Shown here in pieces: positions 44,038-52,829 of a DNA stretch of 64,000 nt. Numbering within the stretch: position 1 is the first letter of the stretch; each line of letters opens with the position of its first letter. Position numbers and translations under genes: made by a program. The notes under the pieces were generated by a model, which was not told where the DNA came from, did no database searches, and saw nothing but the letters and a program-made list of their open reading frames with translations. This DNA is from DATKHR01 sp035510155. GTDB taxonomy: Bacteria > Acidobacteriota > Vicinamibacteria > Vicinamibacterales > CAVVIG01. The stretch spans positions 1-64,000 of the forward strand of contig DATKHR010000088.1 in assembly GCA_035510155.1 (NCBI GenBank). Reading direction: 5' to 3'.

Positions 44038-45681
44038 GTGGATCGGCTGTCCCCCAACGAAACGATCGCGCTCCTCGAAGCAATGCTCAACGCGGTGCAA
44101 GATGCCGTCGTCGCGATTGATCTCGAGCGACGCGCCGTCGCTCACAATCAGCGCTACCGCACATTGTTCGTCCAAATAGCCGACCCTGGTCCCGCTCAGG
44201 CCCCCTACGATCCCCTCCGGGCCGCGGAGATCCTCGGCGTTGCCCGTGCGGCGTGGCCATACATCGAAAACCTCGACGAGCTCCGCCGGACATCCGACGC
44301 CATCTGGTCTACTCTGCCTGATGAATTCGACAGCTTCGTTGACGCGGTCCGGTTCAAGGATGGCCGGGTCTGCGAGCGGCTCGTCTCCCCCTACCGGATC
44401 GGAGGCAGGGTCGCAGGAGTCATCGCCAGCTTTCGCGAGGCTGGCCACCGCGGTTTGTCCGACGACCAACTGTGGCAGTCGCAGAAGATCGAAGCCATCG
44501 GGCGCCTCGCCGGCGGCATTGCTCACGACCTGAACAATGCCTTGACCACGATTGCGGGCTACTCCGATCTGGCCCTTGGTCAGCTGGAGCCGTCCAGTCC
44601 GGTCAGGTCCGATATTGAGGAAATCCGCCGGGGCGCCGAACGCGCGGGATCGGTGACCCGCCAGCTGCTCGCCTTCAGCCGGAAGGAACGGCTCGAGCCT
44701 CGGCTGTTCGACCTCAATCAGACAATCCAGATGCTCGGCCGGCTGCTCTCGCGCCTCCTCGGCTCCGACATCACGGTGGTCACGGAGCTGGCGCCGGCCG
44801 TGCCGGCAATCCTCGGTGATCCCGGGCAGATCGAGCAGGCGATCATCAACCTGGCTGTCAACGCCCGCGACGCGATGCCCGGCGGCGGCCGCCTGATCCT
44901 GTCGACCTCGGTCGAAGATCTCGACGAAGGCGCGGCGCGCGTGAACGTGCCGATGAGCCCCGGGCGGTACCTCGTGCTGCGGGTGAGCGACACCGGACAC
45001 GGCATGACGGGCGAAACGCTGGCGCACATCTTCGAGCCGTTCTTCACCACGAAGGCGCCCGGCAAGGGAACGGGGCTCGGCCTCTCGATGGTCTACGGCA
45101 CGTTGAAACAGATTGGCGGGTTCATCTTCGCCGACAGCGAAGCCGGGCGAGGCACGACGTTCCGTCTGTACTTCCGCCCTACGCCTCGCCACGAGGAGCT
45201 GCACACAGCGTCGGCAATCGGCACGGCTCCGGCGGCGCCGTCCCGCCGCGACCAGCCTACGCTGCTGGTCGTCGAAGACGAAGCGGCGGTGCGCGATCTT
45301 GTCGCCGGCGCGCTCGGGCACGACGGATATCGGTTGCTGTTTGCCAAGTCGGCGGAGGAAGCGCTGGAGCTCGAAGCGACGCACAGTGGACCGATTGACC
45401 TCCTCCTCACCGACGCGATCATGCCTGGCAAGACAGGAATGGAGCTCGCCAGAACTTTACGGGCCACACGCCCGAACCTGCGGGTCATCGTGATGTCGGG
45501 TTACGCGGAGGACGCGCTGAGCGGACTCGATCAGACCCTGGATGTACTGAGGAAGCCCTTCTCTCCGGGCGAGTTGAGACTGCGAATCCGTGAGGCGACC
45601 GACCAGATCCGCGATGTGTCGCCTCCACCATCAGGCCCTTACGCTGGAGAACCGGGCCGGGGCGGAGACAGCTCGCGGTAG
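44038..45681 (+). CDS. Hybrid sensor histidine kinase with receiver domain
   Basis: 547 residues, cytoplasmic (no membrane span). A PAS-like sensor (about 8-125), HisKA with the phospho-acceptor His163 in GGIAHDLNNAL, HATPase with the N box INLAVNARDAM and GTGLGLSM, and a C-terminal receiver (about 400-525) with phospho-acceptor Asp459 in LLTDAIMPG. The start is a GTG at 44038, 36 bp after coxD, so it may be co-transcribed with the oxidase and could sense respiration. Its last 43 bp overlap the convergent glycosyltransferase gene. Confidence 0.88.
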   Translation: MDRLSPNETIALLEAMLNAVQDAVVAIDLERRAVAHNQRYRTLFVQIADPGPAQAPYDPLRAAEILGVARAAWPYIENLDELRRTSDAIWSTLPDEFDSFVDAVRFKDGRVCERLVSPYRIGGRVAGVIASFREAGHRGLSDDQLWQSQKIEAIGRLAGGIAHDLNNALTTIAGYSDLALGQLEPSSPVRSDIEEIRRGAERAGSVTRQLLAFSRKERLEPRLFDLNQTIQMLGRLLSRLLGSDITVVTELAPAVPAILGDPGQIEQAIINLAVNARDAMPGGGRLILSTSVEDLDEGAARVNVPMSPGRYLVLRVSDTGHGMTGETLAHIFEPFFTTKAPGKGTGLGLSMVYGTLKQIGGFIFADSEAGRGTTFRLYFRPTPRHEELHTASAIGTAPAAPSRRDQPTLLVVEDEAAVRDLVAGALGHDGYRLLFAKSAEEALELEATHSGPIDLLLTDAIMPGKTGMELARTLRATRPNLRVIVMSGYAEDALSGLDQTLDVLRKPFSPGELRLRIREATDQIRDVSPPPSGPYAGEPGRGGDSSR

Positions 45682-46778
45682 ATCGCCATGGCCCGCCGGC
45701 CAATCGCATCCCAACTGCAGTGCGCTTCGAAGAACGCCTGCCCGGTTGCGCGCTGTTCTTCCAAACACGTCGACGCCATGCGATCGAGCGCGGCGGCGAG
45801 CGACGCGGGGTCGCCGGCCCGCCACAGCGCGCCGACGCGCCCGTCGGCAATCAGCCAGCGAAACGACGGAATATCGGTCAAAACAGGAACCACACCGCAC
45901 GCCAGCGCTTCGAGCGCCGCATACCCGCTGCCTTCCCAATGGCTTCCAAGCACGAAGAGATCGGCGCCGCCGTACACTGCCGGCAGCCGCTCGTGCGGCA
46001 CTTCACCGAGCAGGGTGACGCGCGTCCGAAGCCATTCGTCACGCTCCACCGCCGTCCTCAGCTCCTGCTCGAGATCCGCGACGTGGTAGACAAACGTCAG
46101 CGTCGCGTCCGGGCGACGTCGCGAGAACATCGCAAACCCTTCGAGCACGGTCACCGGATCCTTGTTCGCATTGAGCCGGCCCACGAAGAGAATCGCAAGG
46201 CCGTGTCGTTGAGGCGAGCGCCCGCCGGGCGCCCGCCACGTCGTGCTGCCCTCCATCACGTCGCGCACGGCGAGCCCGCCCGGTGCCAATCCGCTTGTCC
46301 GGAAGACGTCCCCCTGCGGCGGCGTCGCGACGAGAACGCCGTCGGCTGCACGCAGTCCGTAACGCATCCAGGCTTTTCGTAACGGGGAGAGCCGCTCGGG
46401 GTCGAACCCTCCATGGTCCTGAACCACGATCGCGCATCGGCTCGCGCTCGCCCGGCGAAGACGGCGTGTCAGCAGCGGGTACTCGAGCCCGTTGACGTGA
46501 ACGACATCTGGAGAAAACGCAGTGACGGCGGCGCAGAGCCGTCCGCCCGAATACCAGACGGGCGGCCGCGCCGGTCCGCGATCTTCGACAAAGCAATAGT
46601 CAACGTCCTCTCGCGATATCAAACCGGGCCGGTGAAAGCGCTGGAAGCTCACGACCTTGGTCGCGCCGGCGGCCGCGAGAGCGTCGGCCCACCCGGTCAG
46701 CGTACTGAACCGATCGAGCGTCGATTCGCGCGTCGGCACCGATGGGTCCCACGTGGCGTTGACAATTGCGATCCGCAT
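45639..46778 (-). CDS. GT4 family glycosyltransferase
   Basis: 379 residues of GT-B fold. The N-terminal half binds acceptor (MRIAIVNATWDPS start); the C-terminal half has ILFVGRLNANKDPVTVLEG and the nucleotide-sugar E-x7-E motif HWEGSGYAALEALACG. It transfers a sugar from a nucleotide donor, likely in exopolysaccharide or glycolipid synthesis. ATG at 46778 chosen because the fold starts there. It is downstream of the M29 gene (50 bp) on the same strand. Confidence 0.85.
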   Translation of the reverse strand: MRIAIVNATWDPSVPTRESTLDRFSTLTGWADALAAAGATKVVSFQRFHRPGLISREDVDYCFVEDRGPARPPVWYSGGRLCAAVTAFSPDVVHVNGLEYPLLTRRLRRASASRCAIVVQDHGGFDPERLSPLRKAWMRYGLRAADGVLVATPPQGDVFRTSGLAPGGLAVRDVMEGSTTWRAPGGRSPQRHGLAILFVGRLNANKDPVTVLEGFAMFSRRRPDATLTFVYHVADLEQELRTAVERDEWLRTRVTLLGEVPHERLPAVYGGADLFVLGSHWEGSGYAALEALACGVVPVLTDIPSFRWLIADGRVGALWRAGDPASLAAALDRMASTCLEEQRATGQAFFEAHCSWDAIGRRAMAIYRELSPPRPGSPA

Positions 46779-46828
46779 CTCGCCCCGCGCCGCCACGGGC
46801 AACCGCTCATGGCAACGGGCCTCAGCGG

Positions 46829-48136
46829 TCAGACCGCGCGTTCGGCGGCCCCCTCGGGGCGCTCCATCGCGCTTGCCGGCGGTGGCACCCATTCGCCGGC
46901 GCGCATGAGCGGCTCGGCGGTGCCGTCCTGTGCCACCGCGTCGATGTCGAGCTCCCCCGATCCGATCATGAAGTCGACATGCGTCGCGCTCCGGTTCCCG
47001 CCGGCTCGCTCGAACGCGTCGTCGTTCATGGTCTCGCCGCCGCTCAATGTGAACTTGTACGCCGAGCCGAGCGCGACGTGGCTCGCGGCGTTCTCGTCGA
47101 AGAGCGTGTTGTAGAACAACAGACGCGCTTGCGAGATCGGCGAGCTGTGCGGCACGAGCGCGACTTCCCCGAGGCGCGCAGCGCCCGCGTCGGTCTCAAT
47201 CAGCTGCCGCAGTACTTCGATGCCGCGCTCTGCCCGGACATCGACGACGCGCCCCTGCTCGAAGCGAAGCGAGAAATTCTCGATCAGCTGGCCGCCATAG
47301 CTGAGCGGCTTGGTCGAACGCACGACGCCTTCGACCCGCTCCTTGTGCGGGAGGGTGAAAACTTCCTCGGTCGGAATGTTCGCGGTAAACGTGATGCCGT
47401 TCCGGCTTCGGCTCTGCGCGCTGATCCAGATGTGGTTGGCCGGCAGCCCGATCGTGAGCGCCGTCCCAGGCCCTGAGTACCGAAGCGCCGCGTACTGCTT
47501 CCGGTTGAGGAGACTCGCCCGCGCCGCCAGCGTGGCGATGTGCGCGCGCCATTCAGTGACCGGATCCGCGGCGTCGAGCCGGCACAGCCGGCTGATCATC
47601 TCCCAGAGCTGCGTCCACTGCTCGTTCGGCGATAGATGCGGAAACACCTTTGCGGCCCACTTCGGGCTCACGGCCGCAGCGACTGACCAGTTCGTGAGGT
47701 TGCGCGAGATCTGCTCGCGGAACGGACTCAATGCGAGCGAGGAGCTGCGCTGCATGCCGCTCACCCGCTCCATAGGCTGCCCCGCCAACAGATCCGGGTC
47801 GTTCGCGTAAATCGACAGCGTGGCATCGCCCGCCTCGACGTGCTCCACGAGAGCCTTCGGCAGCCACCGCGAGAACTGGTCGAACGACGACTGCGGCGCA
47901 TGCGCGAAGCGCAGAAGCGTCAGGGCCTCATCCCCCCAGATCGACTCGACGTACGGCGACCCTGCTTTATACGCTGCCTCGGTGACATGTCGCACCAGCG
48001 GCGCGGCATCGATCGATAACCCGCCGTATGCGAGCGGGCCGATGATGATGAGCCGTTGGCCCGGCTGCAGATTAAGCGCGACCCGGACGATGAGCTCTGA
48101 ATATGGGGGAAGCAGGCGGTCGAGATCGACGGGCAT
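46829..48136 (-). CDS. M29 family aminopeptidase
   Basis: 435 residues, thermophilic-aminopeptidase (AmpS/PepS) family, dimetal enzyme cleaving N-terminal residues. ALGSAYKFTLSGG and SATHVDFMIGSGELDIDAV near the C-terminus are typical, with the His and Asp ligands in THVDFMIG. There is no signal peptide, so it is cytoplasmic. Start ATG at 48136. Confidence 0.85.
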   Translation of the reverse strand: MPVDLDRLLPPYSELIVRVALNLQPGQRLIIIGPLAYGGLSIDAAPLVRHVTEAAYKAGSPYVESIWGDEALTLLRFAHAPQSSFDQFSRWLPKALVEHVEAGDATLSIYANDPDLLAGQPMERVSGMQRSSSLALSPFREQISRNLTNWSVAAAVSPKWAAKVFPHLSPNEQWTQLWEMISRLCRLDAADPVTEWRAHIATLAARASLLNRKQYAALRYSGPGTALTIGLPANHIWISAQSRSRNGITFTANIPTEEVFTLPHKERVEGVVRSTKPLSYGGQLIENFSLRFEQGRVVDVRAERGIEVLRQLIETDAGAARLGEVALVPHSSPISQARLLFYNTLFDENAASHVALGSAYKFTLSGGETMNDDAFERAGGNRSATHVDFMIGSGELDIDAVAQDGTAEPLMRAGEWVPPPASAMERPEGAAERAV

Positions 48137-48179
48137 CGTGATCGACTATTATCCGACACCCGCTCGTCCAGGGCATGAG

Positions 48180-51011
48180 TCAGCTCAGCTTGTGCCTACT
48201 CGCGGACGGCTGGACGCCGACCGCTGATGGCCGGCCGCCCGATGCCTCGCTCATGATCGCGATGAGACCGGGGAGACCGGCGCTGCCGTCGTAGTCGCCC
48301 GCGACGGAATCCACCGTGTGAATCCCAAGCGTGCGGTAGCTCTCGAACTGCGACTCGCCGAACCATTGATTGACGGTTGACTCGTGCGGAAAGTCCGGAT
48401 GGGCCGCGCCGTAGTTTCTGACGTCAATCGATTCGTCGCCGGACAATGTTGCCTTCAGGTAGACCAGCGCACCGTCCTCGACCGCGCCGTCGATCGCCGA
48501 ATACCTGATGATGCCGACGGCGCCGTGGTGGTTCCCCTTGCCCGCGTGCTCGGCGTCGATCGGAACGCCCTGTGGAAAGTCAATGACGATGCCGAGATCG
48601 ATGCGAATCTTGCGAATGGCGTTGCCGAGATCTTCGAACGTGTAGTGGGAGTCGCAGCCGGCGTCGCTGACGACAATGAACGCGGCGCGACGGGCGACCA
48701 TCTCGTAGAGGCCGAGGTTCTCGAAGTGGCCGCCGTCCGACAGGTAAACGTAGGGATTCGCGTCGGTCGTGCGCCCGAACATTTCCCTCAAGAGAGGGCC
48801 CGCGCCAATGACCGGATCGCTCCGCCGCCACGTGAACCGCCCCGCCTCGCTGGGGTTCCCGAGCCAGGCTCCCAGCCGCGCATTGAACAGCGTCAGCAGG
48901 AACGTCACGGCCGGCGAGGAGTGGTAACCCATGTTCGGGCTGGCCGCTGCGCCCGAAAGGCTGATAGCCGTCCCGAGCGACATCCCGTCCGGTCCGCCGT
49001 ATTCCTTGATGCAGCGGTACCCCAGGGTCCGCGTGCCCGCCGCCAGCGGGCTCACGGTAAAGGATTCGGCTTTGCGCTCCTGCCAGGCGAGCCGATTGTC
49101 CGCTACCAGATTCAACGCCATGTTGATCACGTGCAGCGGACGACGCGTGACGGTCAGCTCCTTCAAGAAGATGTTGTCTTTCGGATCGAACCCGGTGAAG
49201 CGATTGGGCTGCCGGGCCGCCGCGGGGCGCGACGCGCCCAGAAACGCGCGGATCAGTCGATTGCGATACATCCCTTGCAATGAGAACTTGTTCACGGCAA
49301 CCACCAACCCCATCAAGGCGCCGCCGGCCAAGAGCGAGACGAGCAGGAGCAGAATCTCGGGCAGGCCCGCGCCATCGGGATGTTCGTACGCAGGCAGGAT
49401 GCCCAGCCCGTCCAACCAGCGGAGGAGCCACACGTTCGCCGATGCCACGCCCACCAGCAGCAGCACGACGAAAGCGGGCGCCGCAAGCGCGAACACCACG
49501 CGACGCCACCGTCCGCCGTTTGCATGACCGTTTCGCGCATCGCGCCCCGTGCGGGCCGCGACGCCGCCCGTCAGCGCGGTGACTGCTCCGACGATGAGCT
49601 TCCCGAGCGCCGGACTCGACAGCTTCTCGCCCAGCCAGGTCACACCCTTCTCGAGCCCGACAGGACCCACGAACACGACGATGCTCGTGGCAAGCCAGGC
49701 GAAGATCGTGATCAGGAGCCAGGCACCAAAACGGCTCCACCACTCCCGGTCATCGTCCGTGGACTCTCCGCTGGCAACCCCAACGAACAAGGACCCGGCC
49801 CCTCCGAGGATGGCAAGAATCAACGGCACGCCGACACCCGCAAATAGCTCGCCGCGCTGCAGAGGGTGCGCAAACGGGTGCGCCGCGAACCACCACACGC
49901 CGGCTCCGCTCACCACACCCGCCAGGGCGGCCGCGATCCAGGTCAGCGGCCGAATTTTTCGCGCGCTCATCAAGCCGAAGACGAACCAGATGGCGACATG
50001 GGCGCTCGCGCTGATGCCGACCAGCCAGGCCAAAGAGACAGGTCCCGCGTTCAACGCACGAGACCACGCCCAGTACAGTGTGAACGCTCCGGTCGCGACC
50101 ACGAGCGGGAGAAAGCAGAAGCCGATGAACGCGGTCTGACCGCGCTGCCGATTGCCCGCGCTCGGCAGGTCGAGCGTGATATACGCAAGGGAAACCGCCA
50201 GAAGCCCTGAGCCCACCAGAAGCAGCTTTCCCGACCACCAGAGCAGATCTTCGCGATCAATCCAATCCTGCGTGCCGAGCACCGTGAACGAGAAATACAG
50301 GCGTGGCACCAGCAGCGCTGCGGCCAGCAGCGGAACCAGCACGAGCCAGTTCAACAACAGGTTCCTGGCCACCGTCGAAATCAGGCACCACACGTCGACC
50401 GACAACAGCCCGGTCTTCGGATCCAGGTAGTTGCTGTACTCACGAATGCGGCGGACCGGTTCCGGTTCAGGCTCGAGCGGCCGGTTAGAGGACGACTTCG
50501 CGATGAACGTCTCGTGCGAAGCGGCCTCCCGGCTGAGAGTCGCTCGCCCCGCCCCTGCAAGCGCCTCGAAGACCTGGTCGGGGTTTTGACCGTTGGCGTG
50601 CGCATGGAAGAGCCACGCGGACAGCCAGCCGCCGGTATATCCACCCCCGGAGACGGTCGACACGTAGTCGAACCCTCCAAGCAACCCGCGCCGCGCCAAG
50701 CCTTGAAGAACGCCAAGCGCAAAGCTGGCGCTCCGGATCCCTCCGCCCGAGAGGCAGAGCGCCGCATGCCTCCGGGCATGGATGGCGGCATGAATCGCGC
50801 GGAGCCGCGCCGCCGGGTCGGAATCGCTCTCAGGGTAGTCCTCGGGAAGCTGGCCGTGCAGGTGCCTGAACTCGCATTCGAGCACACGATGATGCGGAAC
50901 GGAGTGATCACCGTCAAAGAGACCACGCACGCTGGCCGCAAACCGGGCCAGCGGACCGGCGTCCCCTCCATGTCGGCCGCGCTGGGGCGGCAGCGGTTCG
51001 GCAGCTTTCAT
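48180..51011 (-). CDS. Patatin-like phospholipase with multi-span membrane insert
   Basis: 943 residues. The patatin oxyanion loop SGGGIRS (88-94) and nucleophile Ser121 in TVSGGGY are near the N-terminus; the catalytic Asp is in SDGGHFENLG (about 759-768). Between them lie some 450 residues with many membrane spans (about 210-590), so the active site would be carried at the membrane. It likely hydrolyses phospholipid acyl chains. The last residues (RPSAVGVQPSAS) are encoded by a heptamer array (48202-48236). Large size and inserted spans set it apart from ordinary patatins. Confidence 0.82.
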   Translation of the reverse strand: MKAAEPLPPQRGRHGGDAGPLARFAASVRGLFDGDHSVPHHRVLECEFRHLHGQLPEDYPESDSDPAARLRAIHAAIHARRHAALCLSGGGIRSASFALGVLQGLARRGLLGGFDYVSTVSGGGYTGGWLSAWLFHAHANGQNPDQVFEALAGAGRATLSREAASHETFIAKSSSNRPLEPEPEPVRRIREYSNYLDPKTGLLSVDVWCLISTVARNLLLNWLVLVPLLAAALLVPRLYFSFTVLGTQDWIDREDLLWWSGKLLLVGSGLLAVSLAYITLDLPSAGNRQRGQTAFIGFCFLPLVVATGAFTLYWAWSRALNAGPVSLAWLVGISASAHVAIWFVFGLMSARKIRPLTWIAAALAGVVSGAGVWWFAAHPFAHPLQRGELFAGVGVPLILAILGGAGSLFVGVASGESTDDDREWWSRFGAWLLITIFAWLATSIVVFVGPVGLEKGVTWLGEKLSSPALGKLIVGAVTALTGGVAARTGRDARNGHANGGRWRRVVFALAAPAFVVLLLVGVASANVWLLRWLDGLGILPAYEHPDGAGLPEILLLLVSLLAGGALMGLVVAVNKFSLQGMYRNRLIRAFLGASRPAAARQPNRFTGFDPKDNIFLKELTVTRRPLHVINMALNLVADNRLAWQERKAESFTVSPLAAGTRTLGYRCIKEYGGPDGMSLGTAISLSGAAASPNMGYHSSPAVTFLLTLFNARLGAWLGNPSEAGRFTWRRSDPVIGAGPLLREMFGRTTDANPYVYLSDGGHFENLGLYEMVARRAAFIVVSDAGCDSHYTFEDLGNAIRKIRIDLGIVIDFPQGVPIDAEHAGKGNHHGAVGIIRYSAIDGAVEDGALVYLKATLSGDESIDVRNYGAAHPDFPHESTVNQWFGESQFESYRTLGIHTVDSVAGDYDGSAGLPGLIAIMSEASGGRPSAVGVQPSASRHKLS
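48202..48236. repeat. Heptamer array at the patatin gene 3' end
   Basis: GCGGACG, GCTGGAC, GCCGACC, GCTGATG, GCCGGCC in 7-bp register encode the low-complexity patatin C-terminus. A GCYGA-type unit, related to the GCCATCA array at 12634-12703. Confidence 0.65.
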
Positions 51012-51108
51012 ACGAACCCAGACCCTAGTGACGCGGGCGGGACAGACGTTACAGATTTTCTCGCCCGTCTTGTGTGATTTCGGCGCGGCTAGTACGATGC
51101 TCGCCCGG

Positions 51109-51138
51109 CTTGTACCACTCTCATTCTTTTGCTATCGT
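51109..51138 (+). promoter_or_regulatory. Candidate promoter of the ExeA-type ATPase gene
   Basis: TTGTAC (51109-51114), an 18-bp spacer and TATCGT (51133-51138). Each box matches four of six consensus bases. It lies just before the GTG at 51154, implying a very short leader. Confidence 0.35.
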
Positions 51139-51153
51139 CCTCGTGCGATTCGC

Positions 51154-52815
51154 GTGAGCGCGTCCAGCCGCCCGGGATCGTCCGACCAGCTGACGCCGTG
51201 TGAGCAGTTCTACGGCCTGAATACCCCTCCGTTCAGCCTCACGCCAGACCTGCGATTCGCGTATCACAGCCGCTCGCACACAAACGCCTTCAATGAAATC
51301 GCGGCTGCGCTCCGTCGGCGCGAGGGGCTCATCGTCATCACCGGCGAAATTGGCACCGGCAAGACGATGCTCTGCCGCGCCTTGCTCGAGGAGTTTCAAG
51401 AGGCTCGTACGTTTCTCTCGGTGATCCTCGATCCCCGCCTCACGGTCGACGAGCTGCTTCATCAAGTGCTGAGGGACTTCGGGCTCATTTCACAGGCCGC
51501 TGCCTTCACGCGCCCCGCGCTCCTCGCCCAGCCCCGCACATCGACTTTCGCCTCACGGAACGACCAGGCCGCCGCGTCATCGAGCGGCCGGCCAGCGACA
51601 ACGAGCGGCCCGGAGACCGAAGCCACGCGCCACCAGCTCGTGACGGTCCTCCATCATTTTCTGGCGTCGCTCATCCCATTGAACGCGCACGCGGTGATTC
51701 TGATCGATGAGGCGCAGCACCTGGACCCGACCGTTCTCGAGCAAATTCGTCTGCTCTCGAACTTCGAGACCGATGACGCCAAGCTGCTGCAGATCGTGCT
51801 GGTGGGCCAACCCGATCTCGACGCCGTCCTCCACCGCTCGGACATGAGGCAGCTCAACCAGCGAATTGCTCGCCGTATCGAGCTGCACGCCTTATCGGAC
51901 AGCGAAGTCGCCGACTACATTACGCGCCGTCTCACCGTCGCCTCCGAGCCCACGTTGTCGGATGGCACCGCATCCTCGCCACTCGCGCAGTTTACGCCCT
52001 CCGCGGTCGCCACCGTGTGCCAAATCTCGAAGGGCATCCCACGCATCGTCAACATCGTCTGCGACCGCTCGCTTGACGCCGGCTGCGCGCGCCAGACGCG
52101 AACGATTGATCGCCCGCTCGTTCTGGCGGCAGCCTCACGTTTGAAGCTAGACGTGCCTGCGGCCTCAAAGCCTCCGGCCATGACCGCCGGGAAGGTCATG
52201 ACCGCGGCCGCGGCCGTGTTGGTCCTTGGCATCGTCGGCGGCTTATGGTGGGCTCAGTGCCCGTCGCAGCTGACGCTCGAGTCCCGGCAGCCTTCGTCGA
52301 GTCGGGTCGAACGTCCGGCGGCCAGAAGCGGCGCAGGTGCAGTGAATGAGCCTGCCGCGACCGGCAATCCGACCAACGGCGACCCCGTCGGCAGCAGCGG
52401 TGCGGCCGGCGCCAGCGGAGCATCCTCTGGCAAAGGCCCCGACAGCGATCCGCCAACTGTGAGCGGCCCGTCCGGCGATCAGCCGATTCATGAGCGGCCG
52501 GCGGCGAGGGATCTCGATACCGCCGCTCCGCCGCTGACCTCGCTGCAGGACTCCGGGCGGCTTGGCGGCAGCAGAACGGACAGGTACGATATCGTCCTGG
52601 CAGCGTTTCGAACGTCGAAGCGCGCGATCGAGGTCGCCACCGACGTCGCCGCCAAAGGACTCCCCGTTACCACGCGCGCCGACTCAACCGGCAGCTGGTA
52701 TCAGGTCATTGTCGGTCCGTATTCCACCGCCAGTGAAGCGGAGGCGGCGAAGCGACGGTTGGCTGGCGAAGGATTTGCCGACGCGCGCGTGTTCCCCACT
52801 CCCGGAGAACGTTAA
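51154..52815 (+). CDS. ExeA/GspA-type AAA ATPase with C-terminal SPOR domain
   Basis: 553 residues from the GTG at 51154 (ATG at 51097 is possible). Starts with FYGLNTPPFSLTPDLRF, the ExeA signature; Walker A GEIGTGKT (64-71), Walker B ILIDEAQ (Asp185, Glu186), one membrane span (about 349-368), a Gly/Ala/Ser/Pro-rich linker and a SPOR domain (about 478-550) that would bind peptidoglycan. This combination suggests remodelling of peptidoglycan for a secretion or exopolysaccharide apparatus. It lies 14 bp upstream of a GT-C membrane protein. Confidence 0.82.
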   Translation: MSASSRPGSSDQLTPCEQFYGLNTPPFSLTPDLRFAYHSRSHTNAFNEIAAALRRREGLIVITGEIGTGKTMLCRALLEEFQEARTFLSVILDPRLTVDELLHQVLRDFGLISQAAAFTRPALLAQPRTSTFASRNDQAAASSSGRPATTSGPETEATRHQLVTVLHHFLASLIPLNAHAVILIDEAQHLDPTVLEQIRLLSNFETDDAKLLQIVLVGQPDLDAVLHRSDMRQLNQRIARRIELHALSDSEVADYITRRLTVASEPTLSDGTASSPLAQFTPSAVATVCQISKGIPRIVNIVCDRSLDAGCARQTRTIDRPLVLAAASRLKLDVPAASKPPAMTAGKVMTAAAAVLVLGIVGGLWWAQCPSQLTLESRQPSSSRVERPAARSGAGAVNEPAATGNPTNGDPVGSSGAAGASGASSGKGPDSDPPTVSGPSGDQPIHERPAARDLDTAAPPLTSLQDSGRLGGSRTDRYDIVLAAFRTSKRAIEVATDVAAKGLPVTTRADSTGSWYQVIVGPYSTASEAEAAKRRLAGEGFADARVFPTPGER

Positions 52816-52829
52816 GTCGAACCTCGCGG

